Position numbers and translations under genes: made by a program. Of a stretch of DNA of 64,000 bases, positions 39,876 through 48,477 are shown piece after piece (within the stretch, counting starts at the first letter, position 1; each line of letters opens with the position of its first letter). Below the pieces are notes generated by a model. It was not told the origin of the DNA and searched no databases. It saw only the letters and a program-made list of their open reading frames with translations. The DNA is taken from the NCBI GenBank assembly GCA_020160935.1, contig JAIUPL010000002.1:186001-250000 (forward strand), read 5' to 3'. This DNA is from Bacteroidota bacterium (GTDB lineage Bacteria; Bacteroidota; Bacteroidia; Chitinophagales; Saprospiraceae).

Positions 39876-41432
39876 ATGAACCAATCCGAACTATTTGCCA
39901 GACAAAACCTGATTTCATCCCGCCTGGAAACAGCCAAAGAAACCCTTTCGCAATACCCAAATGTTGTTGCTGTCGGGATAGGTTTTAAGGAAACGGGCAA
40001 AAAATTTACCGATGAACTGTCTCTAAGGGTTTTTGTAACCCGCAAAAAAGACCTTTCAGCGTTGAGCGCAAAAGACATTATTCCGGATGAAATCAACGGA
40101 ATCAAAACGGATGTGCTCAACCCGCTCGTCGTCACCAATGATTCGGATGTGTGTGGTACCGAAAGAAGAACGCTGGCACATCATCGGCCTCTGAAAGCCG
40201 GTATCGCCATTTCCACCGATTCTGATTCTTATGGCACATTGGGATGGTTTGGAAAACTCGATGTGGACGACACACCTGTTTTGCTGACCAACAAACACGT
40301 ATTGTACGATTCAACGATCGGCACAGATTCGAGGCACTTGCCGACCGCCCAGCCCCAGGTAGGATCACCGAGCAAATGTTGTTGCTGCGAATGTGGCAGC
40401 GACAACGTTATTGGAGAAAGTATCATTGGAATCAAGGATACCAACCCGTTTACCAGCACCTCTGTCGATTGTGCCATTGCAAAAATAAACCCTGAATTCG
40501 CTTCCAATATTCAATTGCACATCACCAATAGTGCTACAGATGAAGTGCTGAATGTTTCGGGTACCGGGCAGGCAGTAGTAGGCCAGCATGTACGAAAAAT
40601 TGGCGCCCGCTCGGGGTATACCAGAGGCGTGGTGGTGCATATCGGCGACATTGCTGTGGCGGCTCCCCAGGATTCGGGAGGCACCGACATCGACGTACGC
40701 GAAGGGCAGGTGCTCATTATTCCGGAAGACGACGAAACCTATGAAGTGAAGGAGGGTGTGTGCAAACGCGCTTTTTCAAATAGCGGCGATTCCGGCGCTG
40801 TTATCCTGAACGAAGACGACGAAATCATTGCCTTGAACTGGGGCGGTGACCGAACCACTAATGTAGTTGGCATTACCATCGCCAGCAATATTGCCAATGT
40901 ATTGCAACAACTGAGCGATCTCGGTTTCCCCATTTCCCTGTCTGTTTCGCCGTCCGGGGGCGATGTCGACCGCCACAAGGCAACAAGAACTCGATCTTCT
41001 GCTATTGCCGACCCACACAATGTGTTGCTGTTGCTGAAAGAACACAATCCGGACAGCCTACTCCACCACCTCTTCGACGAGCACCACCGCGAAATACTCG
41101 CCCTCATCAACCACGCCCGGCCCGTTATGGTCGCCTGGCAGCGCCACCAGGGCCCGGCGTTCGTCGCCGCCATCGCCCGTGCGGCACGGGAGGAACATTA
41201 CCGAATACCGGAAGAAATCAACGGCGTCAGCCGCACCCGATTGCTGCTGGCCATGAAAGAAGCGCTTATTCTGAGCGGCTCAGCGGCATTACAGCAGGAT
41301 ATCGTACGCTACGAATCGGCTATTTTGAAATCGGTCGCGCAGGGAGATACCATTCGCGCTTTGGCCGAAAAACTGCTGGCCGCAGGTCTGATCGATCATA
41401 TCCCCACCCATTTGTCAACCGCAATCGCTTAA
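39876..41432 (+). CDS. Trypsin-like serine protease at the head of the giant-protein operon
   Basis: The 518-residue product has no signal peptide. An N-terminal domain (1-105: NVVAVGIGFKETGKKFTDELSLRVFVTRK) resembles the prodomain-like start of bacterial trypsin-fold proteins. The catalytic triad is His141 in LLTNKHVLYD, Asp198 in SVDCAIAKI and Ser306 in NSGDSGAVIL. A Cys cluster, CCCCECG (168-174), is inserted between the His and Asp blocks and might bind metal or form disulfides. The C-terminal 190 residues are helical (LLLLKEHNPDSLLHHLFDEHHREILALI). It is 3 bases from the next gene and probably acts on or with the giant proteins (inference). Confidence 0.87.
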   Translation: MNQSELFARQNLISSRLETAKETLSQYPNVVAVGIGFKETGKKFTDELSLRVFVTRKKDLSALSAKDIIPDEINGIKTDVLNPLVVTNDSDVCGTERRTLAHHRPLKAGIAISTDSDSYGTLGWFGKLDVDDTPVLLTNKHVLYDSTIGTDSRHLPTAQPQVGSPSKCCCCECGSDNVIGESIIGIKDTNPFTSTSVDCAIAKINPEFASNIQLHITNSATDEVLNVSGTGQAVVGQHVRKIGARSGYTRGVVVHIGDIAVAAPQDSGGTDIDVREGQVLIIPEDDETYEVKEGVCKRAFSNSGDSGAVILNEDDEIIALNWGGDRTTNVVGITIASNIANVLQQLSDLGFPISLSVSPSGGDVDRHKATRTRSSAIADPHNVLLLLKEHNPDSLLHHLFDEHHREILALINHARPVMVAWQRHQGPAFVAAIARAAREEHYRIPEEINGVSRTRLLLAMKEALILSGSAALQQDIVRYESAILKSVAQGDTIRALAEKLLAAGLIDHIPTHLSTAIA

Positions 41433-41435
41433 AGC

Positions 41436-44400
41436 ATGCCCGCAACCACTCCGCAACAGACCGGCACGTTCGAAGCCATTGCACTGGGACTGGCACGTCT
41501 GTTCTCTCCGCTCGAACAAGACCTGGCCGAAGGCCGGGCCAAAGTGTTGCTGGCCCAACTGGGGCTGCAATTGCCACCTGCTGCCGATGGTGTGGCGGCA
41601 TTTTCGTCGGCCGTGCAGGGTATGGCGACTGCTGCCGGTCAGATGCCGGGTCTCATCACCCAATTGATCGATGCCATCGATGCAGAAGACACGGGCAGGA
41701 TGGTCAGTTCCGGCCGCGACCTGGCATCTTCGGTGATCAATACGATCAAAGGTATCAGCGATCTGGCTACTGCCGTGCGCGGCCTTGGCGGCGCCACCGG
41801 CATTCCACCTGCAACGCTCAACGAATTTGCCGACAACCTGCCCAAACGCCTGGTCGATTACCTCGTGGTACGCAACCTGGAAGGGGTGCCGGTGGTACCT
41901 GAAGTGCTTGAATTTGTGGGTATTATTGGCCGAGAACTGCGTAATTCGGGCTCTACGGACCCAAATTTGCCGGAATACACGGAATACAGCCTTGATTTCG
42001 ATCATTTGAGTGAGTTTATCAAATCGCCGCTGGATCGTTTCCGTACGCTGTACGACTGGGGTAATCCGGGTTTTGACGCCAGCCGGCTGCTGCCCGCTTT
42101 GCAAAGCCTGTTGAGCAATGCAGGTTTCCCGGCCGTACTCGACCCCGCTGTGACGCCCGCTGTGCTGGATGTGCTTTTTGCCGAAGTTTCCGCAAAAACC
42201 GACGTCGATCCGCGCGGACTGATGATCCGGCTGGTAGAAAAGATCAACATTGAAAATACCATCCCTTTCAATCAGGGCGGCGACTGGATACTCGAAGCCC
42301 TGGCATCGGGCAATATAGAGGCGCAAACAAGCCTGGTGATCCAGCCCAACGGCAATTTTATTTTTACCCCGCCATCGGCGACTGCCGATGGTACGCTCGG
42401 GCTGCGTTTTACTGCCGGGAAAGCCGATGGTACGCCGTTTATCATTTTTGGAGAAGCAAACGGCTCGAGGCTGGAAGTCGGAAAATTTATCATCGAAACC
42501 GAGGCCAACCTCAATTTCGACTCCACTACGCACAGCGCTCAAAGCACTTTCCGGATTTCCGGCGATATTCAGGAGGGCAAATTCCTGATCGACGTGTCGA
42601 ATGCCGACGGCTTTATTGGCCAGATTTTGTCGGGCATCAAAGTGGAAAACAATTTCGACCTCGGCATCGGTTTTTCTTCGGAGCAGGGGCTTTACTTCCA
42701 TGGGAGCAGCGTGCTGGAAGTGCAGTTGGCCGTGCATATTACGCTCGGGCCTGTTGAAATCAACGGACTATCATTTTTTATAGGCCTGGAAAATGGCAAA
42801 TTCCCGGTCGGGATCGCCATCGACCTGAAAACCAACCTGGGCCCGCTACAAGGTGTAATTGAAAATTTTGGAGTAAAAGCCGACCTCTCCCTGCCGGCCG
42901 ACCGCAAGGGCAACCTCGGCCCCGTCGACCTCGCTTTCGGCTTCAAGCCGCCTAACGGTGTAGGCCTCTCCATCGATGCCGGCGTGGTGAAAGGCGGCGG
43001 CTACCTCTCCTTCGATTTCGACCGCGAGGAATACGCCGGCGCTTTGGAACTCACGTTCGCCAATTTCCTGGCGCTAAAAGCCATCGGCCTGGTGACCACC
43101 AAAATGCCTGACGGCTCGAAAGGTTTTTCGCTGCTCATCATTATTACCGTAGAATTTGGAACGGGGCTGCAACTTGGCTTCGGGTTCACGTTGCTCGGCG
43201 TGGGCGGCTTGCTGGGCCTCAACCGCGCTTCCAACGGCGAAGCACTGCTGGCGGGCATCCGCGCGGGCAGCGTCGCCAATATCATGTTCCCGCGCGATGT
43301 AGTGGCCAATGCGCCGCGCATCATCAGCGATTTGCGAGCATTTTTCCCTGCCGAAGAAGGTAAATTCCTGATCGGGCCCATGGCCAAACTCGGCTGGGGC
43401 ACGCCTACACTGGTGAGCGTGTCGCTGGGTGTGATCGTCGAATTTTCCACGCAAGGCAGTTTCAGTGTGGAAAGCCTGACCATTCTTGGTGTGTTGAAAG
43501 TAGCGTTGCCCACCGAAGAAGCCGCCTTGCTGCAATTGCAGGTACAATTCCTCGGTCGCATCGAATTCGACAAGCGCCGCGCCTATTTCTTCGCCAGCCT
43601 CTTCGATTCGCGCATCCTCTTTATGACCATTGAAGGGGAAATGGGCATGTTGATCGACTGGAGCGACAACCCGAATTTTGTGTTGTCGGTCGGCGGTTTC
43701 CACCCGCGTTTTTCGCCGCCACCGCTGCCCTTCCCGACCCCGCGTCGCATTGCGGTGGAATTGTCGAACAATCCGTTCTACCGCGTTCGCGTGGAGGGTT
43801 ATTTTGCCGTTACGTCCAACACCGCCCAATTCGGAGCCCGCGCTGAACTGGAATTCAAAATCGGCGATGTGTTCCAGATCAACGGGCACATTGCGTTCGA
43901 CGCACTGTTCCAGTTTTCGCCGTTTTATTTCATCATCGAAATATCGGCCTCCGTTTCGCTGCGCCTCTTCGGCATGGGCGTATTCAGCATCCGGCTGGAA
44001 TTTGCGCTGTCGGGCCCAACGCCATGGCGCGCTCGCGGTACCGGATACATTTCTTTCCTGTTCTTCGAATTTTCTGCCGACTTCGACGTCACCTGGGGCG
44101 AAAGTGCCGATACGACGCTGGAACCCGTTGCCATCCTGCCGCTGCTGTCGGGCGAACTGAAAAAAGAGCAGAACTGGACCGCGCGACTACCCGAAGGCAG
44201 CAATATTCAGGTGTCGCTGCGCAAACTGGAAGGCGCCGAGGATACCCTGGTGCTGCACCCGCTGGGCACCCTGCTCATCACGCAGCGCCTGGTGCCGCTG
44301 GCACTCACGCTCGACAAACTTGGCAACCAGAAACCCTCCGATTTCAAGAAATTTGAAGTCATGGTGGAAGGCAACACGCTGCAGCCCACGAAGGCCGACG

Positions 44401-44894
44401 AACAATTTGCCCTGGCGCAGTTCAAAAACATGAGCGACGCTGAAAAACTGTCGCAAGCCGCCTTCCAGCCCATGCAGGGTGGCCTGGCCCTGTCGGGCGC
44501 CGACAATGGCGGTTACAAAACAGGGCGTGCGGTCAAACGCATTGTGCGCTATGAAACCATTGTGATCGACACCCGCTACCGGCGTTTCCAGCGGAAATTC
44601 TTTGAATGGATTGGCACTTTGTTCACACACTTCTTTGTGGGCAGCGCCATCACCAAATCGCCGTTGTCGAAGCACCAGCAGACGCAATTGCAGCCATTTG
44701 CCGATAAAATCGAGGTACTCGGCTCCGACCTGTACACCGTGGCTGTCATGGCCGACAATACGCCATTTACCGCCGAAGCGCGCAGTTTCAGTAGTGAAGC
44801 ATCGGCACGAGAATACCTGCAAACACAGGTGAGCAACAACCCGACCCTGCGCGACACCCTTCACGTGATTCCTCAATACGAAGCCAATCTTTGA
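41436..44894 (+). CDS. Giant protein 1, DUF6603 domain, 1152 residues
   Basis: The first 120 residues are helical (FEAIALGLARLFSPLEQDL ... GISDLATAVRGLGG). From about 260 to 900 almost everything is amphipathic beta-strand, with Asn/Gly turns and alternating hydrophobic residues (LGPVDLAFGFKPPNGVGLS, GYLSFDFDREEYAGALEL). The best-conserved part (about 615-890) matches what I know as DUF6603: IMFPRDVVANAPRIISDLRA, PMAKLGWGTPTLVSV, SVGGFHPRFSPPP, TSNTAQFGARAELEF, FDALFQFSPFYFI, LSGPTPWRARGTG, DFDVTWGE. There is no signal peptide. The C-terminal 250 residues are mixed. The function is unknown; a long beta-ladder lining a hydrophobic groove is possible (inference). Confidence 0.85.
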   Translation: MPATTPQQTGTFEAIALGLARLFSPLEQDLAEGRAKVLLAQLGLQLPPAADGVAAFSSAVQGMATAAGQMPGLITQLIDAIDAEDTGRMVSSGRDLASSVINTIKGISDLATAVRGLGGATGIPPATLNEFADNLPKRLVDYLVVRNLEGVPVVPEVLEFVGIIGRELRNSGSTDPNLPEYTEYSLDFDHLSEFIKSPLDRFRTLYDWGNPGFDASRLLPALQSLLSNAGFPAVLDPAVTPAVLDVLFAEVSAKTDVDPRGLMIRLVEKINIENTIPFNQGGDWILEALASGNIEAQTSLVIQPNGNFIFTPPSATADGTLGLRFTAGKADGTPFIIFGEANGSRLEVGKFIIETEANLNFDSTTHSAQSTFRISGDIQEGKFLIDVSNADGFIGQILSGIKVENNFDLGIGFSSEQGLYFHGSSVLEVQLAVHITLGPVEINGLSFFIGLENGKFPVGIAIDLKTNLGPLQGVIENFGVKADLSLPADRKGNLGPVDLAFGFKPPNGVGLSIDAGVVKGGGYLSFDFDREEYAGALELTFANFLALKAIGLVTTKMPDGSKGFSLLIIITVEFGTGLQLGFGFTLLGVGGLLGLNRASNGEALLAGIRAGSVANIMFPRDVVANAPRIISDLRAFFPAEEGKFLIGPMAKLGWGTPTLVSVSLGVIVEFSTQGSFSVESLTILGVLKVALPTEEAALLQLQVQFLGRIEFDKRRAYFFASLFDSRILFMTIEGEMGMLIDWSDNPNFVLSVGGFHPRFSPPPLPFPTPRRIAVELSNNPFYRVRVEGYFAVTSNTAQFGARAELEFKIGDVFQINGHIAFDALFQFSPFYFIIEISASVSLRLFGMGVFSIRLEFALSGPTPWRARGTGYISFLFFEFSADFDVTWGESADTTLEPVAILPLLSGELKKEQNWTARLPEGSNIQVSLRKLEGAEDTLVLHPLGTLLITQRLVPLALTLDKLGNQKPSDFKKFEVMVEGNTLQPTKADEQFALAQFKNMSDAEKLSQAAFQPMQGGLALSGADNGGYKTGRAVKRIVRYETIVIDTRYRRFQRKFFEWIGTLFTHFFVGSAITKSPLSKHQQTQLQPFADKIEVLGSDLYTVAVMADNTPFTAEARSFSSEASAREYLQTQVSNNPTLRDTLHVIPQYEANL

Positions 44895-44896
44895 CT

Positions 44897-47800
44897 ATGA
44901 GCCAATCGTCCCTTTCCACTTACTCTTTTTTGCCGTACCTGCGTCAGGGCCTGGCCAATAACATAGCCGAGGCGGATGCTCCCGGTCGTACCGGCACACG
45001 TGGCACGATTCAGGTGAAACTGAAAATCAACCCGGAAAAGGTAGATGCAGCCGTCGATGACCCCAACGCGGCCGACACCGATATTGAAAAAAATATTGAA
45101 ATCTACGGCCCGGGCGACATCGTGGGTATCGACCCGAATGCGATTATCAAACATGAGCCGCGCAACCGGATCACCAATTTCGAGACGAACTACCTGCCGT
45201 ACATCGAGTTTTACGACGAGGATTTTCCCTGGCGCTACACCCCGGCCACGCCCGACACGTCGAAACACCGCCTGCGCCCCTGGCTGACGCTCATCGTGCT
45301 CAAGGAAGACGAATTTGACGACGGCGGCCGACAGCAAGGCCAACCGCTGCCTTTTATTCAACTAAAAGGCGACCCGGCATCCCTGTTTCCACTGCCCGAT
45401 CAGATTTGGGCCTGGTCGCATGTGCACGTGAATGGCGCCCTGTTCGACGAAGGGGCTGACAAAACCACGTCCGACCAAACCGCGGCAGTGTTGGGGAAAT
45501 TTCAGCAAACCCTCGCCCAAAACCGCGATCTGGCCTATTCCCGCATCATTTGCCCGCGCCAACTGGAAGCCAACACGGCTTACTACGCCTTTCTGGTGCC
45601 TACTTTTGAAAGCGGCCGACTGGCGGGTCTGGGTTTTCCACCTGAAAAAACACCGGGCGTGATGCTTACCGGTTGGGAAGCCTATTCCGGCGGCGACCCA
45701 AAGGAAGCGCCCGACCAATACCCGTATTATTTCCGCTGGCAGTTCCGCACGGCTACGGTGGGTGATTTTGAATACCTCGTGCGGCTGTTGCAACCCCAGC
45801 CTGCCGATGCGCGCATCGGCAACCGAGATATGGATGTGCAAACGCCCGGTTCCAACCTGCCGGGTGTGACCGATCCGCTGCTGCTGGGCGGCGCACTGAT
45901 GGCGCCATTTGCTACGCAACAAAACGATGCGGGCACGGCATTTACAAAAGAAAAATGGCTGGATTACGAAGACTGGGACGAACCATTTCCATCGCCCTTA
46001 CAGCAAGGGCTCGCCCAGTTTGTGAATCTGGCCGCCGAATATGAGGAAAAAACTGCCGAAGAGGCACATACAGCCGCTACGGATGCCAATGTGCAGGATC
46101 AGATCGACGCCTTGCAGGAACCCGGCGCCGACGACCCCGACCCCATCGTGACGCCGCCACTTTACGGTCGCTGGCATGCCTTGCAAAACCGGCTCTTGAA
46201 AGACCCGAACGGCAGGGAAGAAGACGGGCGCATGCAACCCAACTGGCTCAACGAACTCAACCTCGACCCGCGCTACCGCGTACCGGCTGGCTATGGCACC
46301 AAAATTATTCAGGACAACCAGGAAAAATACATGGATGCTGCCTGGGGACAGGTGGGCAAGGTGATCGAAGCCAACCGGAAAATCCGCCAGGCGCAGGTAT
46401 CCAAAGAAATTGCCGCCATCTGGTACAGCCGGCATTTGTTGCCGCTGCTGACTGCTTTCCCTGAAAAAGCCCTGCAATGGAGCGTACCCGTACAGCGGCG
46501 GGTGCTGCTCAACAGCGGCGTGGTGCTGCGGGATGCCCCGGCGCCCGCATCGCCCCTGCAAATCGTGACACCTTTGCAACAGCGCGTGACCGCATATCAC
46601 GCCGTATCGCAAAGCAATGTGCATACCTCGCTCGTTTCGGCGCCCATGCGACGCGTCGTTCGGCCACGGGGCAAAACAATGCGAACACTATCATTCAACC
46701 AGGCCGACATTCGTCCGGACAACCTGCTGAGCCGTGTGGCGGAGGGTACAGTGCTTCCAACACCACCCAAAACCGCCCCGGCAGGCGCCGTTACCACCGA
46801 ACAACTGGCCACCGCCGCAAGCCCTCACAATGTACCCGCCTGGATATTGAACTGGCTGGACAAGTATCCCTGGCTGCGTTTTTTGCCGCTGGCGCTGGCC
46901 GCCCTTTTGATCTTGTTGCTGCTGCTGGCAGGGCCTTCGGCTATACTCTGGACAACAGGTTTGGTGATAGTTGGTGCGCTGGTGTACCTGTATCAATTGC
47001 TGAACAAATGGTACACGCAGTCTCGCGCAGTAGCAAGCAGTATTGGCAATGAGTTTCCACAACCTGCGGATGTGGCGCGCCTGCCGAACAGCCCCGATTT
47101 CAGGATCACGCGGCCGGGCGACACTTTCCAGCCGCGGCCCGGCACGGCCGACAGTGCGGAAGCCATTCGTTTCAAAAACGCCCTGTTCGACCTCTTCAAA
47201 GTGCTGGATGCGGGCGTAAAAACGGCCGTCGAACCGGTCAAACGCCCGCTTCATATCGACGCATTAAGCAGTGAAATGGTGCAGGCTATCAACCCCGACA
47301 AGGTTATCCCCAAACGCATCCTCGGCACCCTGTTGTTGCCGCCACGCCTGGCTACCCTGCCGGAAGAATCGTTCAAGGAAGTGATGGCTTACCCGGAATT
47401 CGACATTCCGATGTACAAACCCCTGAGCGACAAGTCGGGCGATATGTTTGTGCCCAACCTGAACCTGCTGACGCAAAACAGCATCACGCTGCTGCAAACG
47501 AACCAGAAATTCATCGAATCATACATGGTGGGCCTCAACCACGAGTTTGCCCGAGAACTGCTCTGGCGCGAGTACCCGACCGACCAGCGCGGCAGTTATT
47601 TCCGCCAGTTCTGGGATGTGAGCAGTTTTTTCAGGAAAATAGAAGCGGCTACCGAAGAAGAACGCGAGCAGAAACTCAAAGCCTTGCGCGAAGAACTGCG
47701 CGATATTCCGGAAATCAGTCGCTGGAAAAAACGCAGCCTCCTGGGCGATCACGACCACCGCGAAAAAGACGGCGCCAAGGAAGAAGAGGTGGTGCTGGCT

Positions 47801-48454
47801 ATTCGCGGCGAACTGCTGAAAAAATACCCGACGGCGGTGGTGTATGCCCATAAAGCAGAATGGGACATTGAAAACAACCAACCCGACCCGTCCAAACCCC
47901 GTAAAATGGTGCTGCTGAGTGCCGCAGAAGAAGACAATCCGCCGGAAAGCAAAGTGAAAACGCCCCTGTACGAAGCAAAAGTCGACCCGGATATTTATTT
48001 CTTCGGTTTCGATCTGACGGTAGATGAAGCGCGCGGACTTCCCAATCCGAACGATCCCAATGGTGTGCCCGACCCCGGATGGTTTTTTGTGATCAAGGAG
48101 CGTCCCGGCGAACCCCGCTTTGGTTTCGACATTCCGAAAGAAGGCGCTGTCGAAGACCTTAAAATCTGGAACGACCTGTCCTGGGCCGATATTGAGGTCA
48201 GCAACGACTACATCAACCTGTCCGGAGGGAAAAATGCGACCGTACAACTGGCTGCTGCACCTGCCAATTCGCCCGACCCGCCCGACCCGAACGAGCCGCC
48301 ATCGGAAGCGCACCTGCACTGGCTACAGCAACTGGAAGACCGGCATATCCACTGGAACACCTCCAACCAGAGCAATGCGGCCGAACTGGCCTACATCATG
48401 TATCAGGTGCCCGTCATGATTGCCGTGCATGCAGAAGAAATGTTGCCCAAATAA
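44897..48454 (+). CDS. Giant protein 2, 1185 residues with two central membrane helices
   Basis: The ATG at 44897 follows the previous stop by 2 bases. The first 640 residues are soluble-looking: CPRQLEANTAYYAFLVPTFESGRLAGLG (near 225-250), PPLYGRWHALQNRLL (near 420). Two adjacent membrane helices lie at about 660-705 (FLPLALAALLILLLLLAG and ILWTTGLVIVGALVYLYQLL). The second half has PMYKPLSDKSGDMFVPNLNL, MVGLNHEFARELLWREYPTD (near 880), RGSYFRQFWD, GWFFVIKERPGEPRFGFD and a final IMYQVPVMIAVHAEEML. I recall these motifs in unannotated proteins of Actinobacteria and other phyla beside DUF6603 genes; no function is known to me. Confidence 0.85.
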   Translation: MSQSSLSTYSFLPYLRQGLANNIAEADAPGRTGTRGTIQVKLKINPEKVDAAVDDPNAADTDIEKNIEIYGPGDIVGIDPNAIIKHEPRNRITNFETNYLPYIEFYDEDFPWRYTPATPDTSKHRLRPWLTLIVLKEDEFDDGGRQQGQPLPFIQLKGDPASLFPLPDQIWAWSHVHVNGALFDEGADKTTSDQTAAVLGKFQQTLAQNRDLAYSRIICPRQLEANTAYYAFLVPTFESGRLAGLGFPPEKTPGVMLTGWEAYSGGDPKEAPDQYPYYFRWQFRTATVGDFEYLVRLLQPQPADARIGNRDMDVQTPGSNLPGVTDPLLLGGALMAPFATQQNDAGTAFTKEKWLDYEDWDEPFPSPLQQGLAQFVNLAAEYEEKTAEEAHTAATDANVQDQIDALQEPGADDPDPIVTPPLYGRWHALQNRLLKDPNGREEDGRMQPNWLNELNLDPRYRVPAGYGTKIIQDNQEKYMDAAWGQVGKVIEANRKIRQAQVSKEIAAIWYSRHLLPLLTAFPEKALQWSVPVQRRVLLNSGVVLRDAPAPASPLQIVTPLQQRVTAYHAVSQSNVHTSLVSAPMRRVVRPRGKTMRTLSFNQADIRPDNLLSRVAEGTVLPTPPKTAPAGAVTTEQLATAASPHNVPAWILNWLDKYPWLRFLPLALAALLILLLLLAGPSAILWTTGLVIVGALVYLYQLLNKWYTQSRAVASSIGNEFPQPADVARLPNSPDFRITRPGDTFQPRPGTADSAEAIRFKNALFDLFKVLDAGVKTAVEPVKRPLHIDALSSEMVQAINPDKVIPKRILGTLLLPPRLATLPEESFKEVMAYPEFDIPMYKPLSDKSGDMFVPNLNLLTQNSITLLQTNQKFIESYMVGLNHEFARELLWREYPTDQRGSYFRQFWDVSSFFRKIEAATEEEREQKLKALREELRDIPEISRWKKRSLLGDHDHREKDGAKEEEVVLAIRGELLKKYPTAVVYAHKAEWDIENNQPDPSKPRKMVLLSAAEEDNPPESKVKTPLYEAKVDPDIYFFGFDLTVDEARGLPNPNDPNGVPDPGWFFVIKERPGEPRFGFDIPKEGAVEDLKIWNDLSWADIEVSNDYINLSGGKNATVQLAAAPANSPDPPDPNEPPSEAHLHWLQQLEDRHIHWNTSNQSNAAELAYIMYQVPVMIAVHAEEMLPK

Positions 48455-48477
48455 TTTTATTGAAAACCACCCATGCC

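Noticed and set aside
41415-42737. A 440-codon minus-strand frame opposite giant protein 1
   Set aside because: No domain, Gln/His/Arg-rich antisense composition, and it lies inside a well-supported operon on the plus strand.
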